A DNA stretch of 64,000 nt. It comes from Cohnella silvisoli. Lineage in GTDB: Bacteria; Bacillota; Bacilli; Paenibacillales; Paenibacillaceae. The stretch is from assembly GCF_021190915.1 (NCBI RefSeq), contig NZ_JAIOAP010000007.1, positions 124,001 to 188,000 of the forward strand. Reading direction: 5' to 3'. The notes beneath the pieces were generated by a model that was not told the DNA's origin, searched no databases, and saw only the letters and a list, made by a program, of their open reading frames with translations. This document shows positions 7,836 through 17,880 of this stretch, piece after piece (the first letter of the stretch is position 1; every line of letters starts with the position of its first letter). The position numbers were made by a program, and so were the translations under genes.

Positions 7836-10478
7836 TTAATGCAACGAAACCTGAGCCAAGACCAGCCCTTCGGCAGCGGCTAGAGCTTCGGGAAGCTTGG
7901 ACGGGTCTTTGCCGCCGGCTTGGGCAAGTTCCGGCTTGCCGCCACCGCCGCCGCCGCATATGGCGGCAATGTCTTTGATCAGCTTGCCGGCATGGAGGCC
8001 GGAAGCGAGCAGATCAGAGGTTACGGCGACGACTAGGTTAACCTTGTCGTCGGATATAGAGCCGAGCACGAGCACGGCGGATCCGAGCTTAAGCTTGAGC
8101 TCGTCGGCGACGCCGCGCAGGGCGTCCATGCCGCCTGCGTTTACTTGCGCAGCTAATAGCGTTACGCCGCCGACGGTTTTCGCAGCGGACACGAGATCGG
8201 CTGCCTCAAGGCGGCTTAGCTTGCCTTGCAAAGATTCGTTGTCGCGCTGCAATTGGCGAACTTCGACTTGAACGGCTTCGATCCGTTTGGCTACGTCGTT
8301 GACGCCGCACTTGAGTAGAGCGGCAGCCCCCTTAAGCACGTTCAATTGATCGTCAAGATAGTTATAAGCGTTGCGACCGGTGACCGCCTCGATACGGCGA
8401 ACGCCCGAGCCGATTCCGCTCTCGCTTACCAGCTTAAACAATCCGATTTGCGAAGTGTTGCGAACGTGGCAACCGCCGCAAAGCTCCAAGCTGTAATCGC
8501 CGACGCGGACGACGCGGACGATATCGCCGTATTTTTCGCCGAATAGAGCCATCGCGCCCATTGCTTTAGCTTCGGCAATCGGTTTGAAGCCGATGTCGAG
8601 CTCCGTGCCTTTCCAAATCTGCTCGTTTACGCGGCGTTCTACCTCCGCCAACTCGTCGGCCGTAATCGCGCCGAAATGAGAGAAGTCGAAGCGCAGGCGT
8701 TCCGGCTCTACGAGGGAACCCGCTTGATTGACATGCTCGCCGAGCACGTCTTTCAGTGCCCGATGCAGTAAATGAGTGGCGGTGTGGTTGCGAATGGTAT
8801 CGCTCCGCTCGGAAGCGTTGACGGAAGCCGTTACCGTATCGCCTACCTTTAGGATGCCGCCCGTTACAACGACCTGATGAACGGGTTGGCCATGCGGCGC
8901 TTTGCTTAAGCCGCTAACTTCCGCGTTAAGCCCTTTACCGGTCAGCACGCCGCGGTCGCTTACTTGTCCGCCGCTCTCCGCGTAGAATGGCGTGCGGTCC
9001 AGAACGACCAGCACTTTCTCGTCAACGCCGGCAGCATCGACGAATTCATTGTCGGCAACGATTGCGATAACGCGCGCTTCAGCCGTCAAGCTGTCATACC
9101 CGACGAATTCGCTCTTTTCTGTGTACTCGGCTAAAGGCCCGCCTTGTACCTTCATGCTATCCGTCTCTTGGCGAGCTGCGCGAGCGCGCTCGCGTTGCTC
9201 CTGCATCGAGGAATCGAATCCCGCGCGATCGACGGTCATTCCCTGCTCCGTTGCGTAGTCTTCCGTCAAATCGAACGGGAAACCGTAAGTGTCATATAGT
9301 TTGAAAGCATCCGGACCGGAAATCTCGCTGCGGCCTTCGCCGCGCGCCTTCTCGCATAGGTCGGCGAGAATTGCCAATCCGTCCGTCAACGTTTCGTGGA
9401 ATCGCTCCTCCTCCGTACGGATGACCTTCTCGATGAATTCGCGTTTTTCCAGCACTTCCGGATAATAGCCGCCCATCACTTCGCCAACCGTAGGCGTAAG
9501 CTCCCATAGGAAAGGACGATCGATACCCAGCACCTTTCCATAACGAACCGCACGGCGCAGCAAACGCCTAATGACGTAACCGCGGCCTTCATTCGATGGA
9601 AGAACCCCGTCCCCGACGGAGAAGGCTACCGTACGAATATGATCGGCGATGACTTTTAACGCGACGTCGTGCTCCTCGCGCGCTTTATACTTCACGCCCG
9701 CAATTCCGGATGTGCGCTCGATCAAAGGAATGAACAGGTCGGTGTCGAAGTTGGAATCGACGTCCTGAACGATGGAGGCGAACCGCTCCAAGCCGGCGCC
9801 TGTATCTATGTTCTTATTCGGAAGCGGCGTGTAGCTGCCGTCTTTGTTGTGGTTGAATTGCGAGAACACGAGGTTCCACACTTCTAGGAAACGTTCATTC
9901 TCTCCGCCTGTCGTGCAATCGGGATCGGAGAGGTCGCCGTACTTATCCCCGCGGTCATAGAAAATTTCCGTACACGGTCCGCAAGGACCTTCGCCGATGT
10001 CCCAAAAATTGTCTTGCAGCTTAACGATGCGTTCCGCAGGCAAGCCGATCTTCTCGTTCCAGTAACGGTACGCTTCTTCATCCTCGGGATACACCGTTAC
10101 AGACAGCCTCTCAGGATCGAAACCGATCCATTCCGGACCCGTCAAGAACTCCCAAGCCCAAGTGATCGCTTCTTCTTTGAAATACTCTCCGATGGAGAAA
10201 TTGCCGAGCATCTCGAAAAAGGTATGGTGACGACGCGTCTTGCCTACGTTCTCGATATCGTTCGTGCGGATGCATTTCTGCGAGTTGGCGATTCTCGGAT
10301 TTTCCGGTACTTGCCGTCCGTCGAAATAAGCCTTAAGCGGAGCCATTCCGGCATTGATCCACAGCAAGGAAGGATCGTTATGAGGAACGAGCGGCGCGCT
10401 CGGCTCGATTTTGTGGCCTTTACTTTCGAAGAACGCTAACCATTTCGATCGTATTTCTGAAGCTTTCATTGCTTTCAT
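7836..10478 (-). CDS. alaS: Alanyl-tRNA synthetase
   Basis: 880-aa class II synthetase that charges tRNA-Ala and hydrolyses mischarged Ser/Gly-tRNA. Seen: catalytic domain start [16 protein letters not shown], motif 2 region around [23 protein letters not shown] (split here only by naming), [10 protein letters not shown] motif 3, editing-domain metal sites NHTATHLLH and CGGCH, and the C-terminal Gly-rich C-Ala domain with [18 protein letters not shown] 10478 has GAGGAGG 8 nt upstream. Transcription starts at a promoter at 10794-10823 and passes a T-box leader. Confidence 0.97.
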   Translation of the reverse strand: MKAMKASEIRSKWLAFFESKGHKIEPSAPLVPHNDPSLLWINAGMAPLKAYFDGRQVPENPRIANSQKCIRTNDIENVGKTRRHHTFFEMLGNFSIGEYFKEEAITWAWEFLTGPEWIGFDPERLSVTVYPEDEEAYRYWNEKIGLPAERIVKLQDNFWDIGEGPCGPCTEIFYDRGDKYGDLSDPDCTTGGENERFLEVWNLVFSQFNHNKDGSYTPLPNKNIDTGAGLERFASIVQDVDSNFDTDLFIPLIERTSGIAGVKYKAREEHDVALKVIADHIRTVAFSVGDGVLPSNEGRGYVIRRLLRRAVRYGKVLGIDRPFLWELTPTVGEVMGGYYPEVLEKREFIEKVIRTEEERFHETLTDGLAILADLCEKARGEGRSEISGPDAFKLYDTYGFPFDLTEDYATEQGMTVDRAGFDSSMQEQRERARAARQETDSMKVQGGPLAEYTEKSEFVGYDSLTAEARVIAIVADNEFVDAAGVDEKVLVVLDRTPFYAESGGQVSDRGVLTGKGLNAEVSGLSKAPHGQPVHQVVVTGGILKVGDTVTASVNASERSDTIRNHTATHLLHRALKDVLGEHVNQAGSLVEPERLRFDFSHFGAITADELAEVERRVNEQIWKGTELDIGFKPIAEAKAMGAMALFGEKYGDIVRVVRVGDYSLELCGGCHVRNTSQIGLFKLVSESGIGSGVRRIEAVTGRNAYNYLDDQLNVLKGAAALLKCGVNDVAKRIEAVQVEVRQLQRDNESLQGKLSRLEAADLVSAAKTVGGVTLLAAQVNAGGMDALRGVADELKLKLGSAVLVLGSISDDKVNLVVAVTSDLLASGLHAGKLIKDIAAICGGGGGGKPELAQAGGKDPSKLPEALAAAEGLVLAQVSLH

Positions 10479-10512
10479 AAGGGGATCCTCCTCAAATTTG
10501 TTCCTAAAAAAT

Positions 10513-10787
10513 AAAAAAACGCCCCTTAAATCAGGGACGAAAATCTTCGCGGTACCACCCTGGTTATTGTATTCGCACGAATACAATCTCCTCTTGCCGG
10601 GATAACGGCCCTTGCCGGCGGAATTGACTCCGCACTCCGAAACCAGCTTCCCACGCCCTTCGCACCGAAGATTTTCTCAGCCCAGCCTTCTCCTGCGTTA
10701 CGCAGCAATACGGCATGAAATCTTCTCTCTGGCCATGCGGACCTACGAGGTACTTATGTTCCGTCAACGTTTTTCAATATGTTGATC
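10513..10787 (-). promoter_or_regulatory. T-box riboswitch (tRNA-Ala-sensing) with terminator
   Basis: The T-box sequence AGGGTGGTACCGCG is present on the reverse strand at 10561-10548. It is followed by a terminator stem (CGTCCC / GGGGCG) and seven T at 10513-10539, 35 nt before alaS. Stem I closes between GAAGATTT and AAAATCTTC near 10671-10720. A GCU triplet at 10681-10679, just inside that stem, is a candidate Ala specifier codon. Uncharged tRNA-Ala would stabilise the antiterminator and let alaS be read. Confidence 0.93.
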
Positions 10788-10793
10788 ATATAA

Positions 10794-10823
10794 ATTATAG
10801 ACAACGTGTTTCCGCGCTGTCAA
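10794..10823 (-). promoter_or_regulatory. Sigma-A promoter of the alaS leader
   Basis: TTGACA, 18-bp spacer, TATAAT on the reverse strand, both boxes matching consensus. The -35 box overlaps the stop codon of the upstream AI-2E-family gene (stop at 10820). Transcription from here yields a leader of roughly 300 nt containing the T-box. Confidence 0.85.
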
Positions 10824-11890
10824 ACGGTTTTTCTATGAATATAATACGCCGCTACATGCTGTACGACAACTTTCATCGCCGCATAGAAAGGAACGGCAAG
10901 AATCATCCCCACTATGCCAGCCAATTGACCGCCTATAAGCAATACCAATATGATCGTCAGAGGATGCATCTTCATCGTTTTTCCGACGACTTGCGGACTG
11001 ATTACGTTGCTTTCGAGGTTTTGGCATATCATATTGACGATAATAACCATCAGCACCATTTTCCAAGACATCGTTGTCGCCATGAGCAATGCAGGAAGAG
11101 CCCCGAAAAATGGGCCCAAATAAGGAATAATATCGAACAAAGAAACAAACCCCGCCATCAGGAGCGGATAAGGCATTCCTATAATCAGGTAACCGATATA
11201 AGCGAGTACCCCGATGCATAAAGAAACGATCAGCTGTCCCCTAATATAGCTGCCAAGGGCCGCATCAATATCCTTCATGAGTCTAATCGCATGCTTGCGC
11301 CTCGCCCGAGGGACGTATTGCAAAGCCGCGCGTTCGAACACATCCAAGTCCTTCATCATATAAAAAGCGAGAAAAGGAACGATCATCGCAATGAATAGAA
11401 CATTTACGACGGCGCCAATATTGTTCAGAAAATCGGCAATGCGTTCTTCGACCTGTTTTTCCAAGGTGCTTATCGATTTGTTTATACCATCACGTACGCT
11501 GCCCGGCAATACATTGTTGTTGTTAAAGTGGTCGACCATGCTTTGCGCCCTCATCGTTAAATCCGGCATATGCTCGTTCAATTCCTCGACCTGATTCATG
11601 AACATCGGAATGAAATTCATCAGAATGACGACGGAAACCGAGATAAAGACGGCATAGATGAGCAATACTGCAGCCGTGCGCGGAACTTTCCGTTCATACA
11701 GCAAATTCACGATCGGGTTAAGCATATAGGAAATGATCATCGCCACGAGAAAAGGGGCCAGCACCGCCTTGAGAAAATCATAAACGGACAATAGCATAGG
11801 GCGCACCAACACGACGAGAAACAAGACCAGCAAAAAAAGTATGGCATAGATAAGCACAGTAAACAAACGGCTCTGAGCAAACCGGCCCAT
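10820..11890 (-). CDS. yrrI: AI-2E family transporter (YrrI-like membrane protein)
   Basis: 356-aa integral membrane protein with about eight hydrophobic segments. Family features seen: PFLVAMIISYMLNPIVNLL near the N-terminus, VVNVLFIAMIVPFLAFYMMKD, GQLIVSLCIGVLAYIGY and FDIIPYLGPFFGALPALLMA. Members include the autoinducer-2 exporter TqsA of E. coli and Na+/H+ antiporters; the substrate here cannot be read from sequence. GGAGGTGGAGAG precedes the ATG. In Bacillus yrrI also lies directly upstream of alaS. Confidence 0.9.
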   Translation of the reverse strand: MGRFAQSRLFTVLIYAILFLLVLFLVVLVRPMLLSVYDFLKAVLAPFLVAMIISYMLNPIVNLLYERKVPRTAAVLLIYAVFISVSVVILMNFIPMFMNQVEELNEHMPDLTMRAQSMVDHFNNNNVLPGSVRDGINKSISTLEKQVEERIADFLNNIGAVVNVLFIAMIVPFLAFYMMKDLDVFERAALQYVPRARRKHAIRLMKDIDAALGSYIRGQLIVSLCIGVLAYIGYLIIGMPYPLLMAGFVSLFDIIPYLGPFFGALPALLMATTMSWKMVLMVIIVNMICQNLESNVISPQVVGKTMKMHPLTIILVLLIGGQLAGIVGMILAVPFYAAMKVVVQHVAAYYIHRKTV

Positions 11891-11976
11891 CTCTCCACCT
11901 CCAGTTCAACCTCACCCATCTTTCGAACGTTCATTGTCAGTATATGTACTTGTCCCGATCGGTAAACCCTAGCAAA

Positions 11977-12020
11977 TAAAAAAGCACCCCGATTTCTCCG
12001 GCAGGAGAGTCGAGAGTGCT
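11977..12020 (-). terminator. Putative terminator after the zinc-ribbon gene
   Basis: AGCAC (11983-11987) pairs with GTGCT (12016-12020) around an interrupted inner stem (TCTCC...GGAGA). The reverse strand then runs into six T. It lies between the 68-aa zinc-ribbon gene and yrrI. Confidence 0.6.
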
Positions 12021-12044
12021 CTGTGGGACTTTAATTACATTTAA

Positions 12045-12251
12045 TTACATCCCGTTCGCATGAATTTGAGCGGGCATTGGCTCATCGAAAAACAAATCGT
12101 CGAGAGAGCTTAACGTACCGTCTTCTTCTACTTGATATACCGACATTTTCTCGCCGTTTACCGTCAATTCGATAAAACAGCTCCAGCAATAAAATTGATG
12201 GGAACCGATTTTCCCAATGTCTTTGGAACTGCAGTTCGGGCATCTCATCAT
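12045..12251 (-). CDS. Small zinc-ribbon protein
   Basis: 68-aa protein. The N-terminal half is a CxxC...CxxC zinc ribbon (RCPNCSSKDIGKIGSHQFYCWSC); the rest is an acidic tail (VYQVEEDGTLSSLDDLFFDE). Its start overlaps the stop of the PRC-barrel gene by 4 bp, so the two are coupled. The role is unknown. Zinc-ribbon proteins of this size often bind nucleic acid or a partner protein, but nothing here decides that. Confidence 0.75.
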   Translation of the reverse strand: MMRCPNCSSKDIGKIGSHQFYCWSCFIELTVNGEKMSVYQVEEDGTLSSLDDLFFDEPMPAQIHANGM

Positions 12252-12796
12252 CCGTCTTCACCTGTCACTTTCCGCGTATGGTCTCTCGTAAGTATCCGCT
12301 CATAAGAAGCCGGTACCAAAATGGCATCCTCGCCCAAGGTGATATTCTCAGGGGCTTCCGGCAAAAACAATTTCCGCCGTCCCTCGAATACATCAGCGAG
12401 AAAACCGTCTGTCAACTCATATCCTATTATCTGTGTACCCTCGGACGGTTTAATGTAAACGTCCGATACTTCACCTAAACGTTGTCCATCAATCGTATAA
12501 ACCGGCATATCCTTTAACCGGACAACTCCGGAATGAAACGTCCGCAGCAGTTGTTTGTTATCTTTAGCCGCAATAACCGTACTGTCGCGAATCAACAAGG
12601 CATCTTCGCCGCAATAAACGATATCTTCCCAATAGACGATCTTAGGTTTTTTCCGAATTCCGGTCCATACAACGCGATCTAACACGACGCCGACCAGCTT
12701 CCAAAATTCATCAAACCAAATATCTTTGACTTTCCCGATGCATTTACCGTTTTCGAGAAGCATGGGCAAGCCAATCATTCGCGCAACCTGGATCAT
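12248..12796 (-). CDS. yrrD: PRC-barrel domain protein (YrrD-like)
   Basis: 182-aa protein with two PRC-barrel repeats: first about residues 5-75 (MIGLPMLLENGKCIGKVKDI with FDEFWKLVGVVLD), second about 85-165 (MPVYTIDGQRLGEVSDVYI, TQIIGYELTDG). PRC-barrels are small beta-barrels found in RimM and photosystem H subunits and usually bind proteins or RNA. It sits between the cysteine desulfurase and yrrI; Bacillus has yrrD in this cluster. No membrane segment or catalytic motif is visible. Confidence 0.85.
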   Translation of the reverse strand: MIQVARMIGLPMLLENGKCIGKVKDIWFDEFWKLVGVVLDRVVWTGIRKKPKIVYWEDIVYCGEDALLIRDSTVIAAKDNKQLLRTFHSGVVRLKDMPVYTIDGQRLGEVSDVYIKPSEGTQIIGYELTDGFLADVFEGRRKLFLPEAPENITLGEDAILVPASYERILTRDHTRKVTGEDG

Positions 12797-12825
12797 TACC
12801 GGGCTCCTAACAATTCAAGCGCTTG

Positions 12826-13977
12826 TTATCTATTACGCAAACGCGCCGAAATGGTTGCAGTAATTTTCGCCGTTTTCTCGGCTTCTTCCCTAGTATTGCC
12901 CAAACCGAAGCTAAAACGTACGGCCGATGACAATCTTTCGGAAGAAAATTTCATTGCCGATAATACATGCGAGGGTTTTAAGGAACCCGATGTGCAAGCA
13001 GAGCCGCCAGAAGCCGACACGCCCTCCAGATCAAGATTCATCAGCATGCTTTCCGAAGAAATGCCGATGAAACTCAAATTCAGTATTTGCGGAAGTCGGT
13101 AATCGGGATGGCCGTTGATCATAAAACTATTCGAACCTAGTTGCTCCGTCAGCGCCTTCAGCAGGGAGCCGCGAATATTTTCCGTATGCTCCCGCCTTGC
13201 TTGAAGATGACCGTAAGCCATTTCCGCTGCTTTGGCGAAGGCGACGATTCCGGCGACGTTTTCCGTTCCGGCTCTTCGGTTGCGCTCCTGGGTGCCTCCG
13301 TAAAGCAATGGCTGAAACGGAGTTCCCTTGCGGATATACAGCAAACCAACGCCTTGCGGCCCATTGATTTTGTGCGCGGATAAACTTAGCAAGTCTATAG
13401 GTAACTCCCGTGAATCCAAGGACATGTAGCCAAAAGCCTGTACGGCATCGACATGCATCAGAGCTTTATGCTTGCGAGCCCATTCGCCGATTTCGGCAAT
13501 CGGCTGTAACGTTCCTGTTTCATTGTTGCCAGCCATGACGCTGACTACCGCCGTCGTATCATCGATAGCGGCTTGCGCGTCGGCTAACGAAACGCGTCCG
13601 AATTCGTCTACGGGCAATATTGTCAGAGAGAACCCTTGCGACTCCAATTGCCTGCAGGCATGCAGTACTGCATGATGTTCAACGGCTGTGGTAACGATTC
13701 CCTTGCGTCCTCGCTTGAGTTGAGCATGTGCAGCCCCGAACAATGCCGAATTATCGCTTTCGGTTCCGCTTCCGGTAAATACAAGTTCAGAAGGTTCGCA
13801 ATTCAGAATACCCGCGAAACGATCCCGCGCGGAGGAAACCTTCTCTCTTGCGGCACGTCCTTGTGCATGCAGGCTAGAAGGGTTGCCAGGCGCGCCGCTT
13901 GCCGCCTCAACGTAGGCTTTAATGACCTCTGCGTTCATAGATGTTGTCGCCGCGTGATCGAAATAAATGGAGGGCAT
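12826..13977 (-). CDS. yrvO: Cysteine desulfurase (IscS/NifS family, YrvO-like)
   Basis: 383-aa PLP enzyme that removes sulfur from cysteine as a protein persulfide. Seen: MPSIYFDHAATT start, GSGTESDNSAL, TAVEHHAVLHAC, PLP-lysine region LLSLSAHKINGPQGVG, and the persulfide cysteine loop GGSACTSGSLKPSHVL. In B. subtilis YrvO supplies sulfur to MnmA for tRNA 2-thiouridine, and the two genes are neighbours. Here mnmA is about 0.7 kb away on the other strand with cymR between, which supports that pairing. It is 14 bp downstream of cymR. Confidence 0.94.
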   Translation of the reverse strand: MPSIYFDHAATTSMNAEVIKAYVEAASGAPGNPSSLHAQGRAAREKVSSARDRFAGILNCEPSELVFTGSGTESDNSALFGAAHAQLKRGRKGIVTTAVEHHAVLHACRQLESQGFSLTILPVDEFGRVSLADAQAAIDDTTAVVSVMAGNNETGTLQPIAEIGEWARKHKALMHVDAVQAFGYMSLDSRELPIDLLSLSAHKINGPQGVGLLYIRKGTPFQPLLYGGTQERNRRAGTENVAGIVAFAKAAEMAYGHLQARREHTENIRGSLLKALTEQLGSNSFMINGHPDYRLPQILNLSFIGISSESMLMNLDLEGVSASGGSACTSGSLKPSHVLSAMKFSSERLSSAVRFSFGLGNTREEAEKTAKITATISARLRNR

Positions 13978-13991
13978 GCTTACACCTTCTT

Positions 13992-14411
13992 CTAAATGTA
14001 AAACATGTAATTGTCCAGCTTGTCCTCGCCTTTATAATGAATCATATCGTGAAGAGTCGTAGAGTCGAGAACTTCGGCAATACTGTCCCGGATGCGCAAC
14101 CATAAATCCCGTTTGGCCGGATCGTCTTCTTCGGTAAAATCGACGGGACTGATCGGTCCTTCGAGAATCCGAATAACATCGCCTGAGGAAATCGTTTCCG
14201 GTTCCTTGGACAAAATATATCCACCGTAAGCTCCCCTAATGCTTTTGACCAAACCAGCATTGCGCAATGGAGCGATCAATTGCTCTAAGTAGTGCTCGGA
14301 GAGACCGTTCTTCTCCGCAATGCTCTTTAAGGAAATCGGCCCTTCGCCGAATTTAGCCGCAAGTTCCATCATGATCGTTAAGCCATAGCGGCCTTTCGTC
14401 GAAATTTTCAA
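13992..14411 (-). CDS. cymR: Rrf2-family transcriptional regulator CymR
   Basis: 139-aa winged-helix regulator, close in sequence to CymR, the master repressor of cysteine metabolism in Bacillus (acts with CysK). Seen: KISTKGRYGLTIMMELA, recognition region NGLSEHYLEQLIAPLRNAGL, IRGAYGGYIL and the tail VLDSTTLHDM. It lacks the three-cysteine Fe-S cluster of IscR. I chose the TTG at 14411 because the family starts with (M/L)KISTKGRYG and AGGTG lies 5 nt upstream; a longer reading to 14429 is possible. A TTGACC/TAACAT pair at 14503-14533 may be its promoter, with a long 19-bp spacer. Confidence 0.93.
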   Translation of the reverse strand: MKISTKGRYGLTIMMELAAKFGEGPISLKSIAEKNGLSEHYLEQLIAPLRNAGLVKSIRGAYGGYILSKEPETISSGDVIRILEGPISPVDFTEEDDPAKRDLWLRIRDSIAEVLDSTTLHDMIHYKGEDKLDNYMFYI

Positions 14412-14569
14412 AAGAACACCTGCTTTCATGCCGTAAGCATAGAATAGGTTGCGATATGCCACAATGCTCGCGTTAAATGGAGGGTATCCCCATATTAAAT
14501 CTATGTTATCACATCTATTTCCTTTTTGGTCAAAAAAAACGTGACATATTCATGAAAGGTTTGTCCTAA

Positions 14570-15799
<1,230 letters not shown>

Positions 15800-15826
15800 A
15801 AGAAACTCTTTGAGCACAAGCCTCCA

Positions 15827-15860
15827 GAAAGCCGTTATCCTTGGTCGGATAGCGGCTTTC
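15827..15860 (+). terminator. Rho-independent terminator of mnmA
   Basis: GAAAGCCGTTATCC (15827-15840) pairs with GGATAGCGGCTTTC (15847-15860), with one mismatch and a 6-nt loop, followed by TTCACTTCTT. Confidence 0.85.
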
Positions 15861-15899
15861 TTCACTTCTTATGTCCTCCTCTAACTCAAATAAAAGTGT

Positions 15900-16078
15900 C
15901 CCTGAGTAATGTGCATACCGAACATCTTAATCCGAGAGTCCCCTGAGCAAAGTGCATACCGCTCAATCTCATCCGAGAGCTCCCTGAGCAAAGTGCATAC
16001 CGCTCATTCTCGTCCGAGAGTTCCCTGAGTAAAGTACATACACCGATTTGAAAATCACCCTGTGTAGATTACTCAGGG
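15900..16078. repeat. 41-bp tandem repeat array bounded by an 11-bp inverted repeat (MITE-like)
   Basis: The segment CCCTGAG begins at 15900, 15941, 15982 and 16023, an exact 41-bp period with three full units and a partial fourth. Conserved unit core: CCCTGAGCAAAGTGCATACC, then a variable stretch, then TCCGAGAG. The array starts CCCTGAGTAAT (15900-15910) and ends with its inverse ATTACTCAGGG (16068-16078), so the whole 179 bp has inverted ends. No target duplication is evident. It sits 70 bp before the promoter of an IS1595-like gene. Confidence 0.85.
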
Positions 16079-16142
16079 ATGACGAAAATGTGTAATGGAA
16101 TCCTTTTGCCCAATTTATTTACTGAAAATTTCCAAATTTTCA

Positions 16143-16172
16143 TTGAAATAAGAACACGTGTTCTGTTATAAT
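16143..16172 (+). promoter_or_regulatory. Promoter with embedded LexA-box-like palindrome
   Basis: TTGAAA (16143-16148), 18-bp spacer, TATAAT (16167-16172). The spacer contains the perfect palindrome AGAACACGTGTTCT (16151-16164), which matches the Gram-positive LexA core GAAC-N4-GTTC. Placement between -35 and -10 is where a repressor would block transcription. Confidence 0.6.
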
Positions 16173-16215
16173 TGAAGAATCAAGAAATGAACTCTTGTTG
16201 AAAGAGGGGCTTTGT

Positions 16216-16851
16216 ATGATATCCGTTCGGCAGTTTATGGCTCGCTTCCCTGACGAACAGGCTTGCAGGGATTATCTATTTGACATCCGATGGCCGCGCG
16301 GGTTCATTTGTACGAAATGCGGAGAACACAAATATAGTTATATAAAGACCCGGAATTTGTTTGAATGTTCCATTTGCAAAACGCAAACCTCCATCACGTC
16401 GGGCACGGCTATGCATCGAACGAAGCTCCCGCTCCGATATTGGCTGCTTACTTTCTACTGGGTTGCTTCGGGGGAACGTATTTCAGCGCGTAAAATTTCA
16501 ATAACCCTCAAGACTCAGTACCGAACGGCGCTGAAGCTGCTGCATGCCGTTAGGTACGCCATGCATAAAGCTGACGCGAACTGGCTATCCGCTTTTTGGC
16601 TGCCTGCCAAACCAACTGACCATTCCCTAGTTAGGAAAGCCAAACTCGGATTGCTTAAACAAGCGGATCGCTTCATCAGGAAATTCTATGGCCATATCTC
16701 CGAGAAATATCGGTATCACTACTTTAGCGAATATTGGTTTCGAAGCAATAATACCTTTAATCCCGATGGAGCTCTGCATAAATTAATAACAAGTGGTTCT
16801 ATGACCAACTATTCGATAAATGAGTATAGATGTACATGCTCTCATACCTAA
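16216..16851 (+). CDS. IS1595-like transposase derivative lacking the DDE catalytic domain
   Basis: 211-aa protein. The N-terminal 80 aa is an IS1595-type zinc ribbon (ICTKCGEHKYSYIKTRNLFECSICKTQTSITSGTAMHRTK), followed by RYWLLTFYWVASGERISARK as in the family. The tail (SEKYRYHYFSEYWFRSNN) resembles the C-terminal 'YLDEFCFRFNRR' segment. The DDE nuclease domain that should lie between them is missing, so the gene is internally deleted yet still open. It may be a decayed transposase or a domesticated DNA-binding protein. ATG 16216 follows AGAGGGG. It is preceded by a LexA-like promoter and a 41-bp repeat array. Confidence 0.7.
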   Translation: MISVRQFMARFPDEQACRDYLFDIRWPRGFICTKCGEHKYSYIKTRNLFECSICKTQTSITSGTAMHRTKLPLRYWLLTFYWVASGERISARKISITLKTQYRTALKLLHAVRYAMHKADANWLSAFWLPAKPTDHSLVRKAKLGLLKQADRFIRKFYGHISEKYRYHYFSEYWFRSNNTFNPDGALHKLITSGSMTNYSINEYRCTCSHT

Positions 16852-16872
16852 CAAAAAAAGGCCCGAAGGCCT
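16852..16872 (-). terminator. Rho-independent terminator of yebC
   Basis: Reverse strand AGGCC-TTCG-GGCCT followed by seven T, 15 bp past the yebC stop and abutting the stop codon of the convergent IS1595-like gene. Confidence 0.85.
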
Positions 16873-16886
16873 CATTGCTACTCGTT

Positions 16887-17630
16887 TTAGCCGAGCTTAT
16901 TCATTTCCTCGTCGCTAATCTCGAAATTGTGGTAGACGTCCTGCACATCGTCATTGTCTTCGAACGCGTCCATCATTTTCAAGAGCTTATCGGCATTTTC
17001 TCCGTCTGCCGCTACCGTATTTTGCGGCAACCAGCGCACGCCTGCCGTCTCGAATGAATAACCCGCCGCTTCCAGTTTGTTTTTTACGGAATCGAAATCT
17101 TCCGGCGAGGTCAGAATCTCAAAGCTGTCTTCCCCGATGACGACGTCTTCCGCTCCCGCATCCAATGCTTCCATCATGAAGCTGTCTTCGTCCAATTCAG
17201 TCTCTTCTCTCGAAACGACAAGTAATCCTTTCTGATCAAACATATAGGCTACGCAACCGGATTCCCCCATGTTCCCGCCGCGTTTGTTGAAAATCGAACG
17301 AACATCGGCTGCCGTGCGATTACGGTTATCGGTAAGACATTTAACCATGATGGCTACTCCGCCTGGACCGTATCCTTCATACAAGATATCTTCGTATTCA
17401 ACGCTATCCGCTCCGCCGGCAGCCTTTTTTATCGCTCTTTCGATGTTTTCGGCTGGCATTTGAATGGCGCGAGCGCTAGCAATCGCTGATTTGAGACCAT
17501 AATTCGCTTCAGGGTTGGTGCCGCCCCTGCGTGCTTGTACATAAATTTCGCGACCTAGCTTCACGAAACGATTGTTTTTGGCTTGATCTGCTTTGCCTTT
17601 GCGGCCTGCGAAAAGCTTGAATTTTGGCAT
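16887..17630 (-). CDS. yebC: YebC/PmpR family regulatory protein
   Basis: About 247-aa YebC-fold protein. Seen: PKFKLFAGRKGKADQAKNNR, KLGREIYVQARRGG, MPAENIERAIKKAAGG, ILYEGYGPGGVAIMV, TDNRNRTAADVRSIFNK and GGNMGESGCVAYMFDQKG. Family members were described as transcriptional regulators, and some YebC proteins act in translation at proline stretches. ATG 17630 (or 17636) follows GGGGG; the promoter at 17677-17706 makes the further upstream codon at 17675 unusable. The first residues differ from the usual MAGHSKW start, placing it in a divergent branch. Confidence 0.88.
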   Translation of the reverse strand: MPKFKLFAGRKGKADQAKNNRFVKLGREIYVQARRGGTNPEANYGLKSAIASARAIQMPAENIERAIKKAAGGADSVEYEDILYEGYGPGGVAIMVKCLTDNRNRTAADVRSIFNKRGGNMGESGCVAYMFDQKGLLVVSREETELDEDSFMMEALDAGAEDVVIGEDSFEILTSPEDFDSVKNKLEAAGYSFETAGVRWLPQNTVAADGENADKLLKMMDAFEDNDDVQDVYHNFEISDEEMNKLG

Positions 17631-17676
17631 AACCATTAACCCCCGTGAGACATTAGTATCAAGAAAACCCAGCAAT

Positions 17677-17706
17677 AGTGTACCATTTTGTCGTTAATAT
17701 GGTCAA
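17677..17706 (-). promoter_or_regulatory. Sigma-A promoter of yebC
   Basis: TTGACC, 18-bp spacer, TACACT on the reverse strand, about 45 nt before the yebC start. It lies between yebC and the right end of the TnpB element, so the insertion spared it. Confidence 0.65.
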
Positions 17707-17770
17707 AGGGATAGCTGGGGGATCGTTGCAGGATAAGAGGGTTAAGGTTGGGATCGTGTATGATCTAAAA

Positions 17771-17880
17771 GTTGAACACTCCCGCCACCTGCGTCGTAGC
17801 GCTGAGGTGTGGGATTCTTCGGTAATCGCACCTTTCGGTCCGAACTTGACCAAGCGATCCCCGCCGTCCCGGCAGTTCAG
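17771..17880 (-). ncRNA. Right end / omega-RNA scaffold of the TnpB element (3' boundary approximate)
   Basis: Downstream of tnpB the reverse strand has a two-part hairpin, TCCCACACCT...AGGTGGCGGGA with inner GCG/CGC (about 17782-17814), and then ends in GAGTGTTCAAC near 17771. In IS200/IS605-type TnpB elements the transposon right end is also the 3' part of the guide RNA, and the bases just beyond it act as the guide. Here the guide would start TTTTAGATCATACACG (below 17771). The 5' limit, inside the tnpB 3' coding region, cannot be fixed by eye. Confidence 0.5.

Noticed and set aside
10588-10767. Short frames in the alaS leader as coding
   Set aside because: The region is explained by the T-box stem I and antiterminator structure and by its own promoter.
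15900-16040. Possible CRISPR array (regular repeats with variable segments)
   Set aside because: The 'spacers' are only about 11-13 bp and are themselves similar, units abut as one 41-bp tandem repeat, and no cas gene is near.
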